Assembly: GCF_020164595.1 (NCBI RefSeq) | Contig: NZ_JAIQZE010000007.1 | Location: 62,001 to 126,000, forward strand | Reading direction: 5' to 3' | Source: Psychroflexus longus | Lineage (GTDB): Bacteria > Bacteroidota > Bacteroidia > Flavobacteriales > Flavobacteriaceae | Length of the DNA stretch: 64,000 nucleotides | In this document: positions 48,427 through 58,128 of the stretch, piece after piece | How positions within the stretch are numbered: the first letter of the stretch is position 1 | Layout of the letters: each line of letters opens with the position of its first letter | Position numbers and translations under genes: made by a program | Notes under the pieces: generated by a model | Seen by the model: the letters and a program-made list of their open reading frames with translations, nothing else | The model's database searches: none | Told to the model about the DNA's origin: nothing

Positions 48427-49951
48427 TTTTTCAATACCCAGGCTGCAATCCTTCAATGGGATTTTTCTTATTTTTTTTACTGATTTAGTTAAACGTGTTC
48501 GACAGAACATTTATCTTATAGCGATTCCATTTTTTAAGAATAATGTTTTTGAAAATTATGGAACTTACATTTACATTGGCCTGGCTGCACTAGTCATTCT
48601 TCAGTTTGTATTTTCATACCTATCGTACAAAAAATTTAAATTTTCTATTCAGGAAGACGCCTTTCATTTGGATAAAGGTGTTATAAAACTGAGCCATATT
48701 GAAATTCCTTTTGAAAGAATTCAAAATATAAATCTTCAGCAAAATATTTTTCAACAAATATTAAATGTAGTTGGTTTTGAAATTGAAACTGCCGGAGAAG
48801 GTCTAGCTGAAATTAATATTAAAGCTCTTGACAAAGATTTTGCCAATGAATTAAAGGCAAAACTTATAGAGGAAAAGCAAAAAATTGCAGCTAATGAGGA
48901 AGCTACAGCCGAAAACGAAGAAGTCTCATCTGCATCTTCAATAAATCAGGATAAACTCGAATTAAAAGAGCAATCGACATTATTTCAATTAGACTTTACT
49001 ACGCTCTTAAAGGTAGGAGTAAGCTCTAACTTGTTTAAAGGAGTTGGTTTGTTGCTAGCTTTCTTTGCCTATCTGTATAATTTTGTGATGGACTTTCTGA
49101 CCAATATTTACGATCTCAATTTAGAGGAAGATTTTAAAAACAGAATTCCTGAAACAATTACTTTCATTACTTTCTTAATATTTGGGATTTTAATCATTGG
49201 ATTCCTGATTACAATTTTTACTACAGTTCTTAAGTATTACAACCTTAAAATCATTAAAAGTCAAAAAAACTTTGAAGTTGAGCATGGTCTTTTAAAAAAA
49301 ATAAATAAGGTCATTAAAAAATCGAAGACTCAGATTTTTGAAATTCGAACAAATCCTTTGAAGAATTTATTTAAAATTAGAAGTGTTCATGTTAGTCAGG
49401 CTGCATCCAATCAGGTGACTGAAAAACAAAAAATTAACCTAGTTGGATTATCCAAAGATAATTTGACGATTCTATTTAAGTCTCTATTTCAACTAGAACT
49501 TTATGAACAAGATTTTCAATTAGCAAAGTCTCAAAATAGACTATTTATTAGGTATTTTTACAAAAACCTGATTGTCATAATTGGATTATCTGCAGTTGCT
49601 TATTTCTTCTATTTCAATTGGGCCAGTGGAATAGCTATGGTTCTAATTTTCGCGACATTATTATGGCTTTCCTATCTAAAGGTCAAGAAAAGCAATATAG
49701 GTTTCAATTCTGAGTTGATTTCAATACGAAAAGGTTCTCTGGACACAAAATTCAAAATTGTTGAAATACATAAACTTCAATCTATAAGATTAAGTAGAAA
49801 TATATTTCAACAAAAAAATGGCCATGCCGACTTAGTACTGGAAACAGCTTCAGGGACAACAACTATAGAATATCTTGAAGTGAATGAGGCAACCAATTTA
49901 CTAAATTACTTGATTTTCAAAGTTGAATCGATTGATAAGGATTGGATTTAA
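48413..49951 (+). CDS. PH domain-containing membrane protein (YdbT-like)
   Basis: A 512-residue protein with three bPH2 domains and paired transmembrane helices between them. The repeated signature is IPFERIQNINLQQNIFQQILNV in the first, TQIFEIRTNPLKNLFKI in the second and VEIHKLQSIRLSRNIFQQKNGH in the third (short pieces of each quoted). ATG at 48413 is preceded directly by GGAGG; TTG at 48392 is an alternative. Partner of the YdbS-like protein by overlap. Envelope location is expected. Confidence 0.88.
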   Translation: MSQIDFSIPRLQSFNGIFLIFFTDLVKRVRQNIYLIAIPFFKNNVFENYGTYIYIGLAALVILQFVFSYLSYKKFKFSIQEDAFHLDKGVIKLSHIEIPFERIQNINLQQNIFQQILNVVGFEIETAGEGLAEINIKALDKDFANELKAKLIEEKQKIAANEEATAENEEVSSASSINQDKLELKEQSTLFQLDFTTLLKVGVSSNLFKGVGLLLAFFAYLYNFVMDFLTNIYDLNLEEDFKNRIPETITFITFLIFGILIIGFLITIFTTVLKYYNLKIIKSQKNFEVEHGLLKKINKVIKKSKTQIFEIRTNPLKNLFKIRSVHVSQAASNQVTEKQKINLVGLSKDNLTILFKSLFQLELYEQDFQLAKSQNRLFIRYFYKNLIVIIGLSAVAYFFYFNWASGIAMVLIFATLLWLSYLKVKKSNIGFNSELISIRKGSLDTKFKIVEIHKLQSIRLSRNIFQQKNGHADLVLETASGTTTIEYLEVNEATNLLNYLIFKVESIDKDWI

Positions 49952-49970
49952 ACTTTAATTGAAGTTAAAA

Positions 49971-50447
49971 TTAATTTAGGAAGGATTCGTTTTCTAAAGC
50001 TAAATAGTGCTCTACTTTATTGTCTTGGTTATGAATTGGAAAGATTTTGATTTCACACATGTATTCACTACCATCTTTTTTATAATTTACCATAGAAGTT
50101 TCGCATATGGCACCTTTCTTTATGTGTGATCTAATAAATTGTAAAGCTTCTTTTGAAGTTTTTTCACCTTGAAGTATTTTGGGGCTTTTATCTTTCATAA
50201 AAGATAAACTGTATCCAGTCATATCTTTAAAACCTTCATTAACCCAAATTATTTTTTGGTTCTTGTCTGTGACAACAATAGCTTTATATTCGTTTTTGAA
50301 TAAAGTTTCTTCAACCTGAAAATCCCAATTGAATTTTGATTGAAATGTATCCAGTTTTTCTACTTCTTGATTTTTCCTTAATTTTTTAATGAGTTTAAAA
50401 AAATATTCGGAATATATATCCCACGATAATAATGGTCCTCTTTTCAT
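49971..50447 (-). CDS. Stand-alone PAS protein, LOV-like without the photoactive cysteine
   Basis: A 158-residue protein with a basic, helical N-terminus (1-45) and one PAS domain (about 50-155). IIWVNEGFKDMTGYS, KILQGEKTS and MVNYKKDGSEYMCEIKIFPI follow the LOV flavin-binding pattern, where photoactive members read NCRFLQG and NYRKDGTPFWN. Here the cysteine position is Pro (KSPKILQG) and the second flavin Asn is Cys, so a LOV photocycle is not expected. No kinase or DNA-binding output is attached. ATG at 50447 is used; TTG at 50453 is possible. Confidence 0.8.
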   Translation of the reverse strand: MKRGPLLSWDIYSEYFFKLIKKLRKNQEVEKLDTFQSKFNWDFQVEETLFKNEYKAIVVTDKNQKIIWVNEGFKDMTGYSLSFMKDKSPKILQGEKTSKEALQFIRSHIKKGAICETSMVNYKKDGSEYMCEIKIFPIHNQDNKVEHYLALENESFLN

Positions 50448-50527
50448 AATCAATCACATATATATTAATCTACAAATTTATCATTATTTAAGACTTACTC
50501 TAGTTTCATAATCGTTATATAAAACAT

Positions 50528-50560
50528 AAAAAACCTTAGCAATTTGAATGGCTAAGGTTC
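50528..50560 (-). terminator. Rho-independent terminator after the 2-oxoacid dehydrogenase gene
   Basis: On the minus strand, AACCTTAGCC pairs with GCTAAGGTT around a ten-base loop, followed by a T-run. It lies about 30 bases after the stop of the E1 gene. Confidence 0.82.
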
Positions 50561-50587
50561 CTCTTCACTATGAATTAACCAAGAATT

Positions 50588-52999
50588 CTACATTAATTCT
50601 GGATAATCTTCAGGTTTGAATTCTCGTAAAATACTATAAACTTTTTCAAAGACATCTTCTGCGGACGGTTTTGAAAAATAATCACCATCAGTACCATAGG
50701 CTGGTCGGTGAGCTTTTGCTGTTAAGGTCTGTGGTTTACTGTCTAGAAATTCGTACCCATTTTGTTCATCCAAGATGTTCTGCAGAATAAACGCTGAAGC
50801 GCCTCCAGGCACATCTTCGTCAACAACAAGTAATCTGTTTGTTTTTTCTAAGCTCTTTACAATATCGTGCTCAATATCAAATGGGAGTAAGGATTGGCAA
50901 TCAATAATTTCTACATCAATTCCTACCTCTTGAAGATCTTTTGCTGCTTGTTCAATAATTCTTAATGTAGAACCGTAGGAAACAATTGTAAGATCTTTAC
51001 CATCTCTGATGGTTTCAACTTTTCCAACTGGTGTCTTGAATTCCCCAAGGTTATTAGGTTTTTTCTCTTTAAGTCTGTAACCATTTAAGCACTCTACAAT
51101 TAATGCAGGCTCGTCGCTATCCAGCATTGTGTTGTAAAACCCAGCGGCTTTGGTCATATTTCTGGGAACCAAAACATTTACACCTCTTATCAAGTTTAAA
51201 ACTCCACCCATTGGTGATCCAGAATGCCATATTCCTTCAAGTCTATGACCACGTGTTCTTACTATCAGCGGTGATTTTTGTTTTCCTTTCGTTCGGTAAG
51301 CAGTTGTAGCCAGATCATCACTCATGATTTGTAAAGCATATAGCAAATAATCTAGATATTGTATCTCAGCAATTGGTCTTAGACCTCTAAGCGACATGCC
51401 AATACCTTGGCCTAGGATTGTAGCTTCACGAATCCCTGTATCGGAAACTCTCAGTTTACCATACTTTTCCTGAAGACCTTCAAGACCTTGATTTACATCT
51501 CCAATTTCTCCGGCGTCTTCACCAAAAATTAAAGTTTCTGGACGAGTTTCAAATATCTTATCAAAATTGTCTCTTAGAATCACTCTGGCATCAACGTCCT
51601 CCGAATCTTCATCGTAGGTTGGATCAACTGCTTTAATATTTGTTGCCCTCCCATCATATTCACTCCATAAATTACTGCTATAATCTGGTTGTGTGCGTTG
51701 ACTAAAATCTTTAATCCATTGAATTAGATTTGATTTAGCATCAGATTGTTCGCCTCTGACATATCGCAAAGCTTTTCTTGCTGTTGCAAGAATTACAGAT
51801 TTAATTGGCTCATCATTTTCTTTTAATTCATTTACTAAGGAAAGAATGAAGTTTTTATTTTCAGAGGATTTTGCTAACTCATTAAGTAACTTAATTACTG
51901 TCTTATTTTCAGTTTTAGCTGTTTTTCCAAAAGCAGTCCAGGCAGCTTTCTTTCCATCTCTAACTTCTTTCTTAATGCTTTTTTCTAACTCACTAAGCTC
52001 TTCATCTGTTGAGAAACCATTAGAGATCATCCAATCTCTCATTTTTTTATTGCAATCATGCTCTTTTTCCCATTGCAATCTATCTTCACTTTTATAACGT
52101 TCATGAGAACCAGAGGTGGAGTGACCTTGTGGCTGAGTAACCTCAACAACATGAATTATCACTGGAATGTGCTTCTCTCTTGCAATTTTTTCAGCTTTCT
52201 CATAAGTCTCAATCAGTGCAGGATAATCCCAGGCTTTTACTACTAAAATTTCATATCCATTGGTATCGTTTTCTTTCTGGAAGCCTTTTAAAACTTCGGA
52301 GATATTTTCTTTGGTAGTTTGATGTCTTGCGTGTACAGAAATTCCGTAATCATCATCCCATACATTGATGACCATTGGGACTTGCATGACACCTGCAGCA
52401 TTAAAAGTTTCCCAGAATAAACCTTCACTTGTACTGGCATTTCCTATGGTGCCCCAAGCAATTTCATTTCCGTTTTTTGAAAACTTTTCAGAATCTATTC
52501 CTTCGACATTTCTATAAATCTTAGAAGCTTGAGCAAGGCCAAGTAAACGAGGCATTTGCCCAGCGGTAGGAGAGATGTCTGCACTGGAATTCTTTTGTTC
52601 GGTCAGGTTTTTCCAACTTCCGTCTTCATTTAAACTATGAGTCATGAAGTGCCCACCCATCTGTCGACCTCCAGACATAGGTTCATCTTCCAGATTTGTG
52701 TTGGCATATAATCCAGCAAAAAATTGTTCGATTGTAAGTTTACCAATAGCCATCATAAAGGTTTGGTCTCTGTAGTAACCAGAACGGAAATCACCGTTTC
52801 TGAATGATTTGGCCCATGCCAATTGAGGCACTTCTTTTCCATCACCAAATATTCCAAATTTTGCTTTTCCCGTTAACACTTCACGTCGTCCAAGCAGACT
52901 ACATTCTCTACTGGTAACAGCTATTTTATAATCTTCAAGAACTTGCTTTTTGAACTCATCAAAAGAAAGGTCTTCTTTTTTTTGAACTTTATCTTGCAT
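50588..52999 (-). CDS. 2-oxoacid dehydrogenase E1, fused alpha and beta subunits
   Basis: A 803-residue thiamine-diphosphate enzyme that decarboxylates a 2-oxoacid (branched-chain or pyruvate type) for the E2/E3 complex. The alpha half (about 1-430) includes YYRDQTFMMAIG, GGRQMGGHF, and a thiamine-binding stretch GNASTSEGLFWETFNAAG with VWDDDYGIS where GDG...NN is usual. The beta half (about 465-803) has FGEDAGEIGDVNQGLEGLQ, EIQYLDYLLYALQ, RTRGHRLEGIWHSG and the C-terminal TVVSYGST-like transketolase domain (DLTIVSYGSTLRIIE). Fusion in one chain is usual in Bacteroidota. Single-gene transcript; E2 and E3 are not in the window. Confidence 0.93.
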   Translation of the reverse strand: MQDKVQKKEDLSFDEFKKQVLEDYKIAVTSRECSLLGRREVLTGKAKFGIFGDGKEVPQLAWAKSFRNGDFRSGYYRDQTFMMAIGKLTIEQFFAGLYANTNLEDEPMSGGRQMGGHFMTHSLNEDGSWKNLTEQKNSSADISPTAGQMPRLLGLAQASKIYRNVEGIDSEKFSKNGNEIAWGTIGNASTSEGLFWETFNAAGVMQVPMVINVWDDDYGISVHARHQTTKENISEVLKGFQKENDTNGYEILVVKAWDYPALIETYEKAEKIAREKHIPVIIHVVEVTQPQGHSTSGSHERYKSEDRLQWEKEHDCNKKMRDWMISNGFSTDEELSELEKSIKKEVRDGKKAAWTAFGKTAKTENKTVIKLLNELAKSSENKNFILSLVNELKENDEPIKSVILATARKALRYVRGEQSDAKSNLIQWIKDFSQRTQPDYSSNLWSEYDGRATNIKAVDPTYDEDSEDVDARVILRDNFDKIFETRPETLIFGEDAGEIGDVNQGLEGLQEKYGKLRVSDTGIREATILGQGIGMSLRGLRPIAEIQYLDYLLYALQIMSDDLATTAYRTKGKQKSPLIVRTRGHRLEGIWHSGSPMGGVLNLIRGVNVLVPRNMTKAAGFYNTMLDSDEPALIVECLNGYRLKEKKPNNLGEFKTPVGKVETIRDGKDLTIVSYGSTLRIIEQAAKDLQEVGIDVEIIDCQSLLPFDIEHDIVKSLEKTNRLLVVDEDVPGGASAFILQNILDEQNGYEFLDSKPQTLTAKAHRPAYGTDGDYFSKPSAEDVFEKVYSILREFKPEDYPELM

Positions 53000-53021
53000 T
53001 ATATCGATTTTAGGACTCTTG

Positions 53022-53029
53022 CGAATATA
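53022..53029 (-). promoter_or_regulatory. Candidate -7 box of the E1 gene
   Basis: On the minus strand TATATTCG, one base off TAnnTTTG, 22 bases before the ATG at 52999. I see no TTG at a suitable distance. The rest of the spacer to 53208 is empty. Confidence 0.3.
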
Positions 53030-53208
53030 CTAAATTCAAACGAGTATTTTGGTTTTAAATTTAACGCCCAATTGCATTTTTCTTAAATAAAAACAAGAAT
53101 TACCTATTTTTATAAATAAATTATCATCAGAACTTATTTTTATTATGAATTTGATAAGTTATAAGAGTGAATACTTGTCAAATTAGTTTTAGTTCTATCA
53201 GTTAAATT

Positions 53209-56200
53209 TTAGCCAATAACTTCAAGCTGACTATACCCCTGAGCATTTCTATCCAAAACAATTTGGGTTTGTATTCTTTCTTTAAGAGTGCTGACATGGC
53301 TAATGATACCAATGATTTTATTACTCTCCGCCTGCAGTCGTTCTAACGTATCTAAGGTGACATCTAAAGTTTCTGGATCCAGGGTTCCAAAACCTTCGTC
53401 GATGAATAAACTATTGATTTCTACATTCCTTGAGGCCAAATCCGACAACCCAAGTGCCAACGCCAAACTCATCAAAAAGGTTTCACCACCAGACAAGGTT
53501 TTTACAGACCTGCGCAAACCTCCCATGTGGTTATCAATGACATAAAGTTGATCCTTGTCTTCACTCGGTAGATAACGATCCAATTCATAACGTTCGTTCA
53601 AATGCTTCAAACGTTTGTTCCCCAAATGAATCAAGCGCTGTAAACTAAGATCCTGAGCAAATTTATTAAACTCAGTTCCCGTTGCATCACCAATGAGTTT
53701 GTTCAAAATCTCCCATTTTTTGTTGGCTTTTAATTCCTCGGAAATTTCTTTTTCAATGGTTTTCAATTCTTCCAATAGTTCCCGATTGTTCTTGAGTTTT
53801 CTCTTAACTTCCTCCAGCTTATGTTTAGTCTCCTGCAAGGCTTCTTTCAACTCTTGTATTGACTTTTCAGCTTCGTGTTTATCAGTAAAAAATTTAAAGT
53901 TTAAATTTTGAATTTGGTTTTTTAAGCCCTTTATCTTTTCCTTCTGAATTTGTACGCGTTCATTTAATTCGTTTAGCTTTTGGCTTAATGCCTGGTAGTC
54001 TGCCGATTTCATTCGGGATGAATTAGCTTCAGCAATACTTGAAAATTCGCTGGCTTTAATCTTTGGATCCAAGTCCGACTGAAGCTTAAGTATCTCATCT
54101 TTAACTCGCTTTGCATTTTCTTTTTCTTTGAGGAGGGATTGGGAAGTGTGTTCAATACCAGATTTCAATTTCACCCAGGAAGATTTTAAGTCAGAAATTA
54201 ATTCTTCCAAATTATCACCGTCATATAGTTCAATCATTTCAGCTTTCAATTGACTTCCCTTTGTTCTTATTTCATCCAATTCCTCTAGAATCGACAATGA
54301 ATTTTCTAAAGCTCGCTCATCAGCTTGTAATTGTTTTAGTTTTTCCAGACTCTCAATCAATTTTTCAACAGAAACTTCAAATTCTTCGAGGGATTTTCCA
54401 TCCAATTCTGAAATGATACCTGCATAATTTTCAGCAAAACCCTTTTTCTTAAGCTCAAGATTATGTTTTGAAGTTTCAAGCTCATTCTCAAAATCTGCAA
54501 TGCGTTTTGATTTAGAGGCTTTTTCAGCTTTTAGTTTTGAAAGCTCATCAGATACAGATTTTATTTGAAGTTTTTGTTCCTTAATCTTTTTATCCAGTTC
54601 AGAATCAATATGAGGCATATGCTCCGAGTAAGGATGTTCCGTGGATCCGCAAACAGGGCAAGGTTCATTTTCTTTCAGTTGCTTTCTTAGCTCATCAACT
54701 TGGAACCTCAGGTTTTGGTTTTCTTTTTTCAATTCCAGATGATTGAGGTCTTTTTCCAGACCTTCGAGAATTGTCTGTTTTGAAGTGATAAGTTCTGGAA
54801 ACTTACTTAGTTCTTCTCTTTCTTTTAGAAAAATAGTTTGTGTTTTTGAAATTTGCTTTTCAAGTTCCTGGATAGATTTCTCATCATATTTTGCCTCCTT
54901 CAGTTGATTTAAGAATTGGTTTTTAGCTTTGAGTGTTTCTTCAAGGGTCTTATCAGCTTCCAGTTTAACAGACAAATTTTTAATACCTTCTTCAGTAGTT
55001 TTGAGCTGAGTTTTCAGGAAATTCTCAAATTCTGAAATTGATTGCTTTTGAAACTTCAGTTCCAAAATTTCCAATTCTTTATTTAAAAATTCCTTTTTGG
55101 AAGCGTAATCATTTCTTTTTAAAATCCTTTCATTATTTAAGGTTTGATAAACTTTTAAAAGACTGTTCAATTTCTTTTCAACTTCAGCATCTTCAACTTT
55201 AGCTTTAAGAAGACTTTCGATCTTGTTTTTTACAGCTTCAATTTCATTATGAATTCGAGACTGATTTTCTTTAAGATCATTTATGGATTCACTAAGAGTT
55301 TCTCTTTTTTCAGCTAAAGCATTATAGTCCTTAAGCTCCTCATCAAAATCCAAGGTCTTCGCGTGCTTGCGGAGTTCTTCAGCATATTTTTTCTGAAAGC
55401 CATCAAATTCACTTTCAAACTTTGAAAGATTTTGACTTTCTTTTATTAATTCCTGATCAAGTTTTTCTTTCGACTTTAGTTTTTCTAAATCCTTTTCCTG
55501 TTGTGTAATCTTTAATTCCTGATGCTTTTCTTCAGATTCTAATTTTTCTTTTTCAAGATTATTGGATTCAAGATCTTCGGTACTTAAAAGCTTCTTTTGA
55601 AGGTCTTCCAAAAGGTTTTTTTGCTTGGAGATCTTTGATTTAAGATGGTTATACTTTTCGAAGACTTTTCTACCAATCTGTCTGTAAATAGACGTATTAG
55701 TTATTTTTTCTAAAAGTTCACTTCTTTCCTTCTCATTAGATTTTAATAAGGTAGCGAATTCACCTTGGGATAACAGAACCGACTTTACAAATTGATCATA
55801 AGACAAGCCTATCAGTCTTTCGATTTCTTCTTGGTTCTCTGTTTTCTTTTCACTGTAGTACTTTTCAGTTTGCGTATCCCAAAGATTCATATCGTGATCT
55901 CTCAGCTTTCCATTTCTATTGGTTGAAATGGACCAGGTAGAGATGAATGTGCCAGAATTGCAAGAGAACTTGACCTTTGCATACGCTTCTTTTTGATGCT
56001 TAGTCAATATACTACCATCTTGTTCTATCTTATTTTTGGTGACGCTGGAAATTCTCGGAGTTCTACCATAAAGTCCAAGGCAAATCGCATCGAGTAAAGT
56101 ACTTTTTCCACTCCCTGTAGGTCCTATGATTGCAAATAACCCACCAGTATTTAAGGGAGTTTCGTCAAAATTGATTTCATGTTCACCTTTTAGTGAATTT

Positions 56201-56232
56201 ATATTTTTAAAATGTAAACTTTCTATTTTCAT
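53209..56232 (-). CDS. sbcC: Exonuclease subunit SbcC (Rad50-like)
   Basis: ATPase subunit of the SbcCD nuclease, which cleaves DNA hairpins and processes double-strand ends. 1007 residues: N-terminal ATPase half with Walker A GPTGSGKST (about 37-45), a long coiled coil (about 180-840, rich in Glu and Lys) broken at the apex by the zinc hook CPVCGSTEHP (Cys525 and Cys528), and the C-terminal half with signature motif LSGGETFLMSLALALG and Walker B SLFIDEGFGTLD. The start overlaps the sbcD stop by four bases. It closes a five-gene leftward operon beginning with aroQ. Confidence 0.97.
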   Translation of the reverse strand: MKIESLHFKNINSLKGEHEINFDETPLNTGGLFAIIGPTGSGKSTLLDAICLGLYGRTPRISSVTKNKIEQDGSILTKHQKEAYAKVKFSCNSGTFISTWSISTNRNGKLRDHDMNLWDTQTEKYYSEKKTENQEEIERLIGLSYDQFVKSVLLSQGEFATLLKSNEKERSELLEKITNTSIYRQIGRKVFEKYNHLKSKISKQKNLLEDLQKKLLSTEDLESNNLEKEKLESEEKHQELKITQQEKDLEKLKSKEKLDQELIKESQNLSKFESEFDGFQKKYAEELRKHAKTLDFDEELKDYNALAEKRETLSESINDLKENQSRIHNEIEAVKNKIESLLKAKVEDAEVEKKLNSLLKVYQTLNNERILKRNDYASKKEFLNKELEILELKFQKQSISEFENFLKTQLKTTEEGIKNLSVKLEADKTLEETLKAKNQFLNQLKEAKYDEKSIQELEKQISKTQTIFLKEREELSKFPELITSKQTILEGLEKDLNHLELKKENQNLRFQVDELRKQLKENEPCPVCGSTEHPYSEHMPHIDSELDKKIKEQKLQIKSVSDELSKLKAEKASKSKRIADFENELETSKHNLELKKKGFAENYAGIISELDGKSLEEFEVSVEKLIESLEKLKQLQADERALENSLSILEELDEIRTKGSQLKAEMIELYDGDNLEELISDLKSSWVKLKSGIEHTSQSLLKEKENAKRVKDEILKLQSDLDPKIKASEFSSIAEANSSRMKSADYQALSQKLNELNERVQIQKEKIKGLKNQIQNLNFKFFTDKHEAEKSIQELKEALQETKHKLEEVKRKLKNNRELLEELKTIEKEISEELKANKKWEILNKLIGDATGTEFNKFAQDLSLQRLIHLGNKRLKHLNERYELDRYLPSEDKDQLYVIDNHMGGLRRSVKTLSGGETFLMSLALALGLSDLASRNVEINSLFIDEGFGTLDPETLDVTLDTLERLQAESNKIIGIISHVSTLKERIQTQIVLDRNAQGYSQLEVIG

Positions 56233-57440
56233 TCTTCGTTGCGATTCAATTCTTCCAAAATCTCTTCAAAGGCAGATATGAGCTCAAGTTTTGTCTGATC
56301 ATTTTCATCCACGCCTTCGAGTTTTTTCAGAAATACTTCTTTGGGTGTAAAATCAGACACTTGACTTTCTGTTGTGGACACTCCTCTTTCAACTTTAGCC
56401 ATGTTTTTAAAGGTGACTTTATGCTTCACAATTTTACAACTTGGCTTCTCAAAATTTTCAATCATTTGCTCTAAATCATAGTTGAGCGTGGCAGAAAATT
56501 CATTTTCCAACATTTCAATTTCTATTAGGGTTTCAAGCTGGGATTTAATTTCTATAGCTTCCAGTTTTTCTTCGATTTCAGCCAAAGTTCCTTTGATTAA
56601 AACCAAATCCCTGAATTTTGGAATAGCAATGCTTTCTGGTTCAAAACTTATTTCGGTATCTATCAGCAACACCCGCTTTTCATTTTTGCGTTCACTAAAG
56701 GAAAGGGGAATAGGAGAACCGCTGTAAAATATTGGGGTTTCGGCCTGTAAGCGCTGGGGTTTATGAATATGTCCCAGCGCAATATAGTCGTAATCGCTTC
56801 CAAAATGAGAAACTTCAAGACTGGCTAAATTACCGATTTGAATATCTCGCTCACTTTCTGAAACGCTTACTCCAGTTGCAAACAAATGGCCCATGCCAAT
56901 TATAGGAACTCCAGGATATTTCACTTTTGCAAGTTTTGATGTTTCCTGAAAATGAAATGAAATACTTTCACGTATCGCCTCTTGTTTATTATCATGACTT
57001 TCAGCATCAAATTGGCGCTGAAGATTTCTACTTCTTAAGTAGGGTATCGCTGCTATAATTATTTCAATATTATTTTCAGAAGAAATCGGAATTAAACAAT
57101 TTTCAAATTCGTCTGGCATTTGCCCAATGACATGAATATCGAGCTGATTTAATATTTCTTTTGGTGCCTCCAGAACACTAGGAGAATCGTGATTTCCACC
57201 AGTAATAATGATCTTAAGATCAAATTTTTTCAATTTGATTAATGTCTTATAGTATTGATTTCGCGATTCACTTGAAGGATTTGAAAAATCAAAAACATCA
57301 CCTGAAATCAGTAAAACATCAACTGGATTTTCATCTAAATACTCACAGAGCCAAATGATAAAAAGATCGAAGTCTTTGGCTAAATCGGTCTTGTGCAGGC
57401 GTTTTCCAATATGCCAATCGGCAGTGTGTAGTATTTTCAT
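56229..57440 (-). CDS. sbcD: Exonuclease subunit SbcD (Mre11-like)
   Basis: Nuclease subunit of SbcCD, 403 residues. Metallophosphoesterase motifs in order: HTADWHIGKRL, LLISGDVFDFSNPSSE, ITGGNHDSPSVLE, and the downstream His in IIGMGHLFATG and DYIALGHIHKPQ. A C-terminal capping domain follows from about 265. The gene sits six bases after the DUF2490 gene's stop and overlaps sbcC by four bases, the usual sbcDC arrangement. Confidence 0.97.
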   Translation of the reverse strand: MKILHTADWHIGKRLHKTDLAKDFDLFIIWLCEYLDENPVDVLLISGDVFDFSNPSSESRNQYYKTLIKLKKFDLKIIITGGNHDSPSVLEAPKEILNQLDIHVIGQMPDEFENCLIPISSENNIEIIIAAIPYLRSRNLQRQFDAESHDNKQEAIRESISFHFQETSKLAKVKYPGVPIIGMGHLFATGVSVSESERDIQIGNLASLEVSHFGSDYDYIALGHIHKPQRLQAETPIFYSGSPIPLSFSERKNEKRVLLIDTEISFEPESIAIPKFRDLVLIKGTLAEIEEKLEAIEIKSQLETLIEIEMLENEFSATLNYDLEQMIENFEKPSCKIVKHKVTFKNMAKVERGVSTTESQVSDFTPKEVFLKKLEGVDENDQTKLELISAFEEILEELNRNEE

Positions 57441-57446
57441 ATAGCA

Positions 57447-58127
57447 CTAAAGAGTTTTGTAATATCCAAATTTAAACCACAGCCGGTGTCTAAATCTGTC
57501 ATCTACCAAATAATCATCTGTTCTGTAGTCAAAACCAACTTCAAGTTTGTTTTTGTCATCAAAATAAAATCCCAAGGCAGCTGTTAATCTATTTTCCAGA
57601 TCATCTTCACTGCTTTGAATCATGTAGATAATTTCGTTGGAGACTGTTAAATAATTTTCACCAGGATCTAAACTTAAACCTTGAAGTGGAATTTGTCCTT
57701 TTATTCTGTATCTAGCTCTAAATAGGAGAGGTGCATCTTGGAAAAAAGTCTCATCGATTCGTATTCTATGACCAATTCTATAAAAGGATTCTCTTTGTAA
57801 AATTGAAATTTGTTGGATAGTTCTGTGAGTGTTTTCCCCTTCTTCAATCCTGTATTGATATCCAAGATCAACTTTTACGAAAGGCGATAAACGCCTTCCA
57901 ATAAAGGTTTGTAAGTCGGTTAAGGTTTGCTCGTACTCAAATTCTTCATTGAGATTGTTGGAGTCGAACAATCCATTTTGAGATTCAATTTTATGGATTA
58001 TAGAATATTTTTCTGAAATCTTGTAGTTCAATGAAGCTTCAGGGAAAAAACCAAAAATGAACCGATCGTTTTGAGCTTTAGATGATAATGACAACAACAA
58101 AAAACCAGCTAAAAAAAAATACTTCAT
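57447..58127 (-). CDS. DUF2490 outer-membrane barrel protein
   Basis: A 226-residue protein with a signal peptide (1-19, LSSKAQ) and a beta-barrel of the DUF2490 family, recognisable by alternating strands such as FVKVDLGYQYRIEEG, RIGHRIRIDETF, LFRARYRIKGQIPL and the end RHRLWFKFGYYKTL. Function unknown. It lies one base after the preceding envelope-protein gene and six bases before sbcD, so it is carried in the aroQ-sbcDC transcript. Confidence 0.88.
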   Translation of the reverse strand: MKYFFLAGFLLLSLSSKAQNDRFIFGFFPEASLNYKISEKYSIIHKIESQNGLFDSNNLNEEFEYEQTLTDLQTFIGRRLSPFVKVDLGYQYRIEEGENTHRTIQQISILQRESFYRIGHRIRIDETFFQDAPLLFRARYRIKGQIPLQGLSLDPGENYLTVSNEIIYMIQSSEDDLENRLTAALGFYFDDKNKLEVGFDYRTDDYLVDDRFRHRLWFKFGYYKTL

Positions 58128-58128
58128 A

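Noticed and set aside
50588-52999. The unusual thiamine motif (GN...DD) in the fused E1 as a sign of inactivity
   Set aside because: The surrounding sequence is strongly conserved E1, and fused Bacteroidota forms may vary here; I have no alignment to show loss of function.
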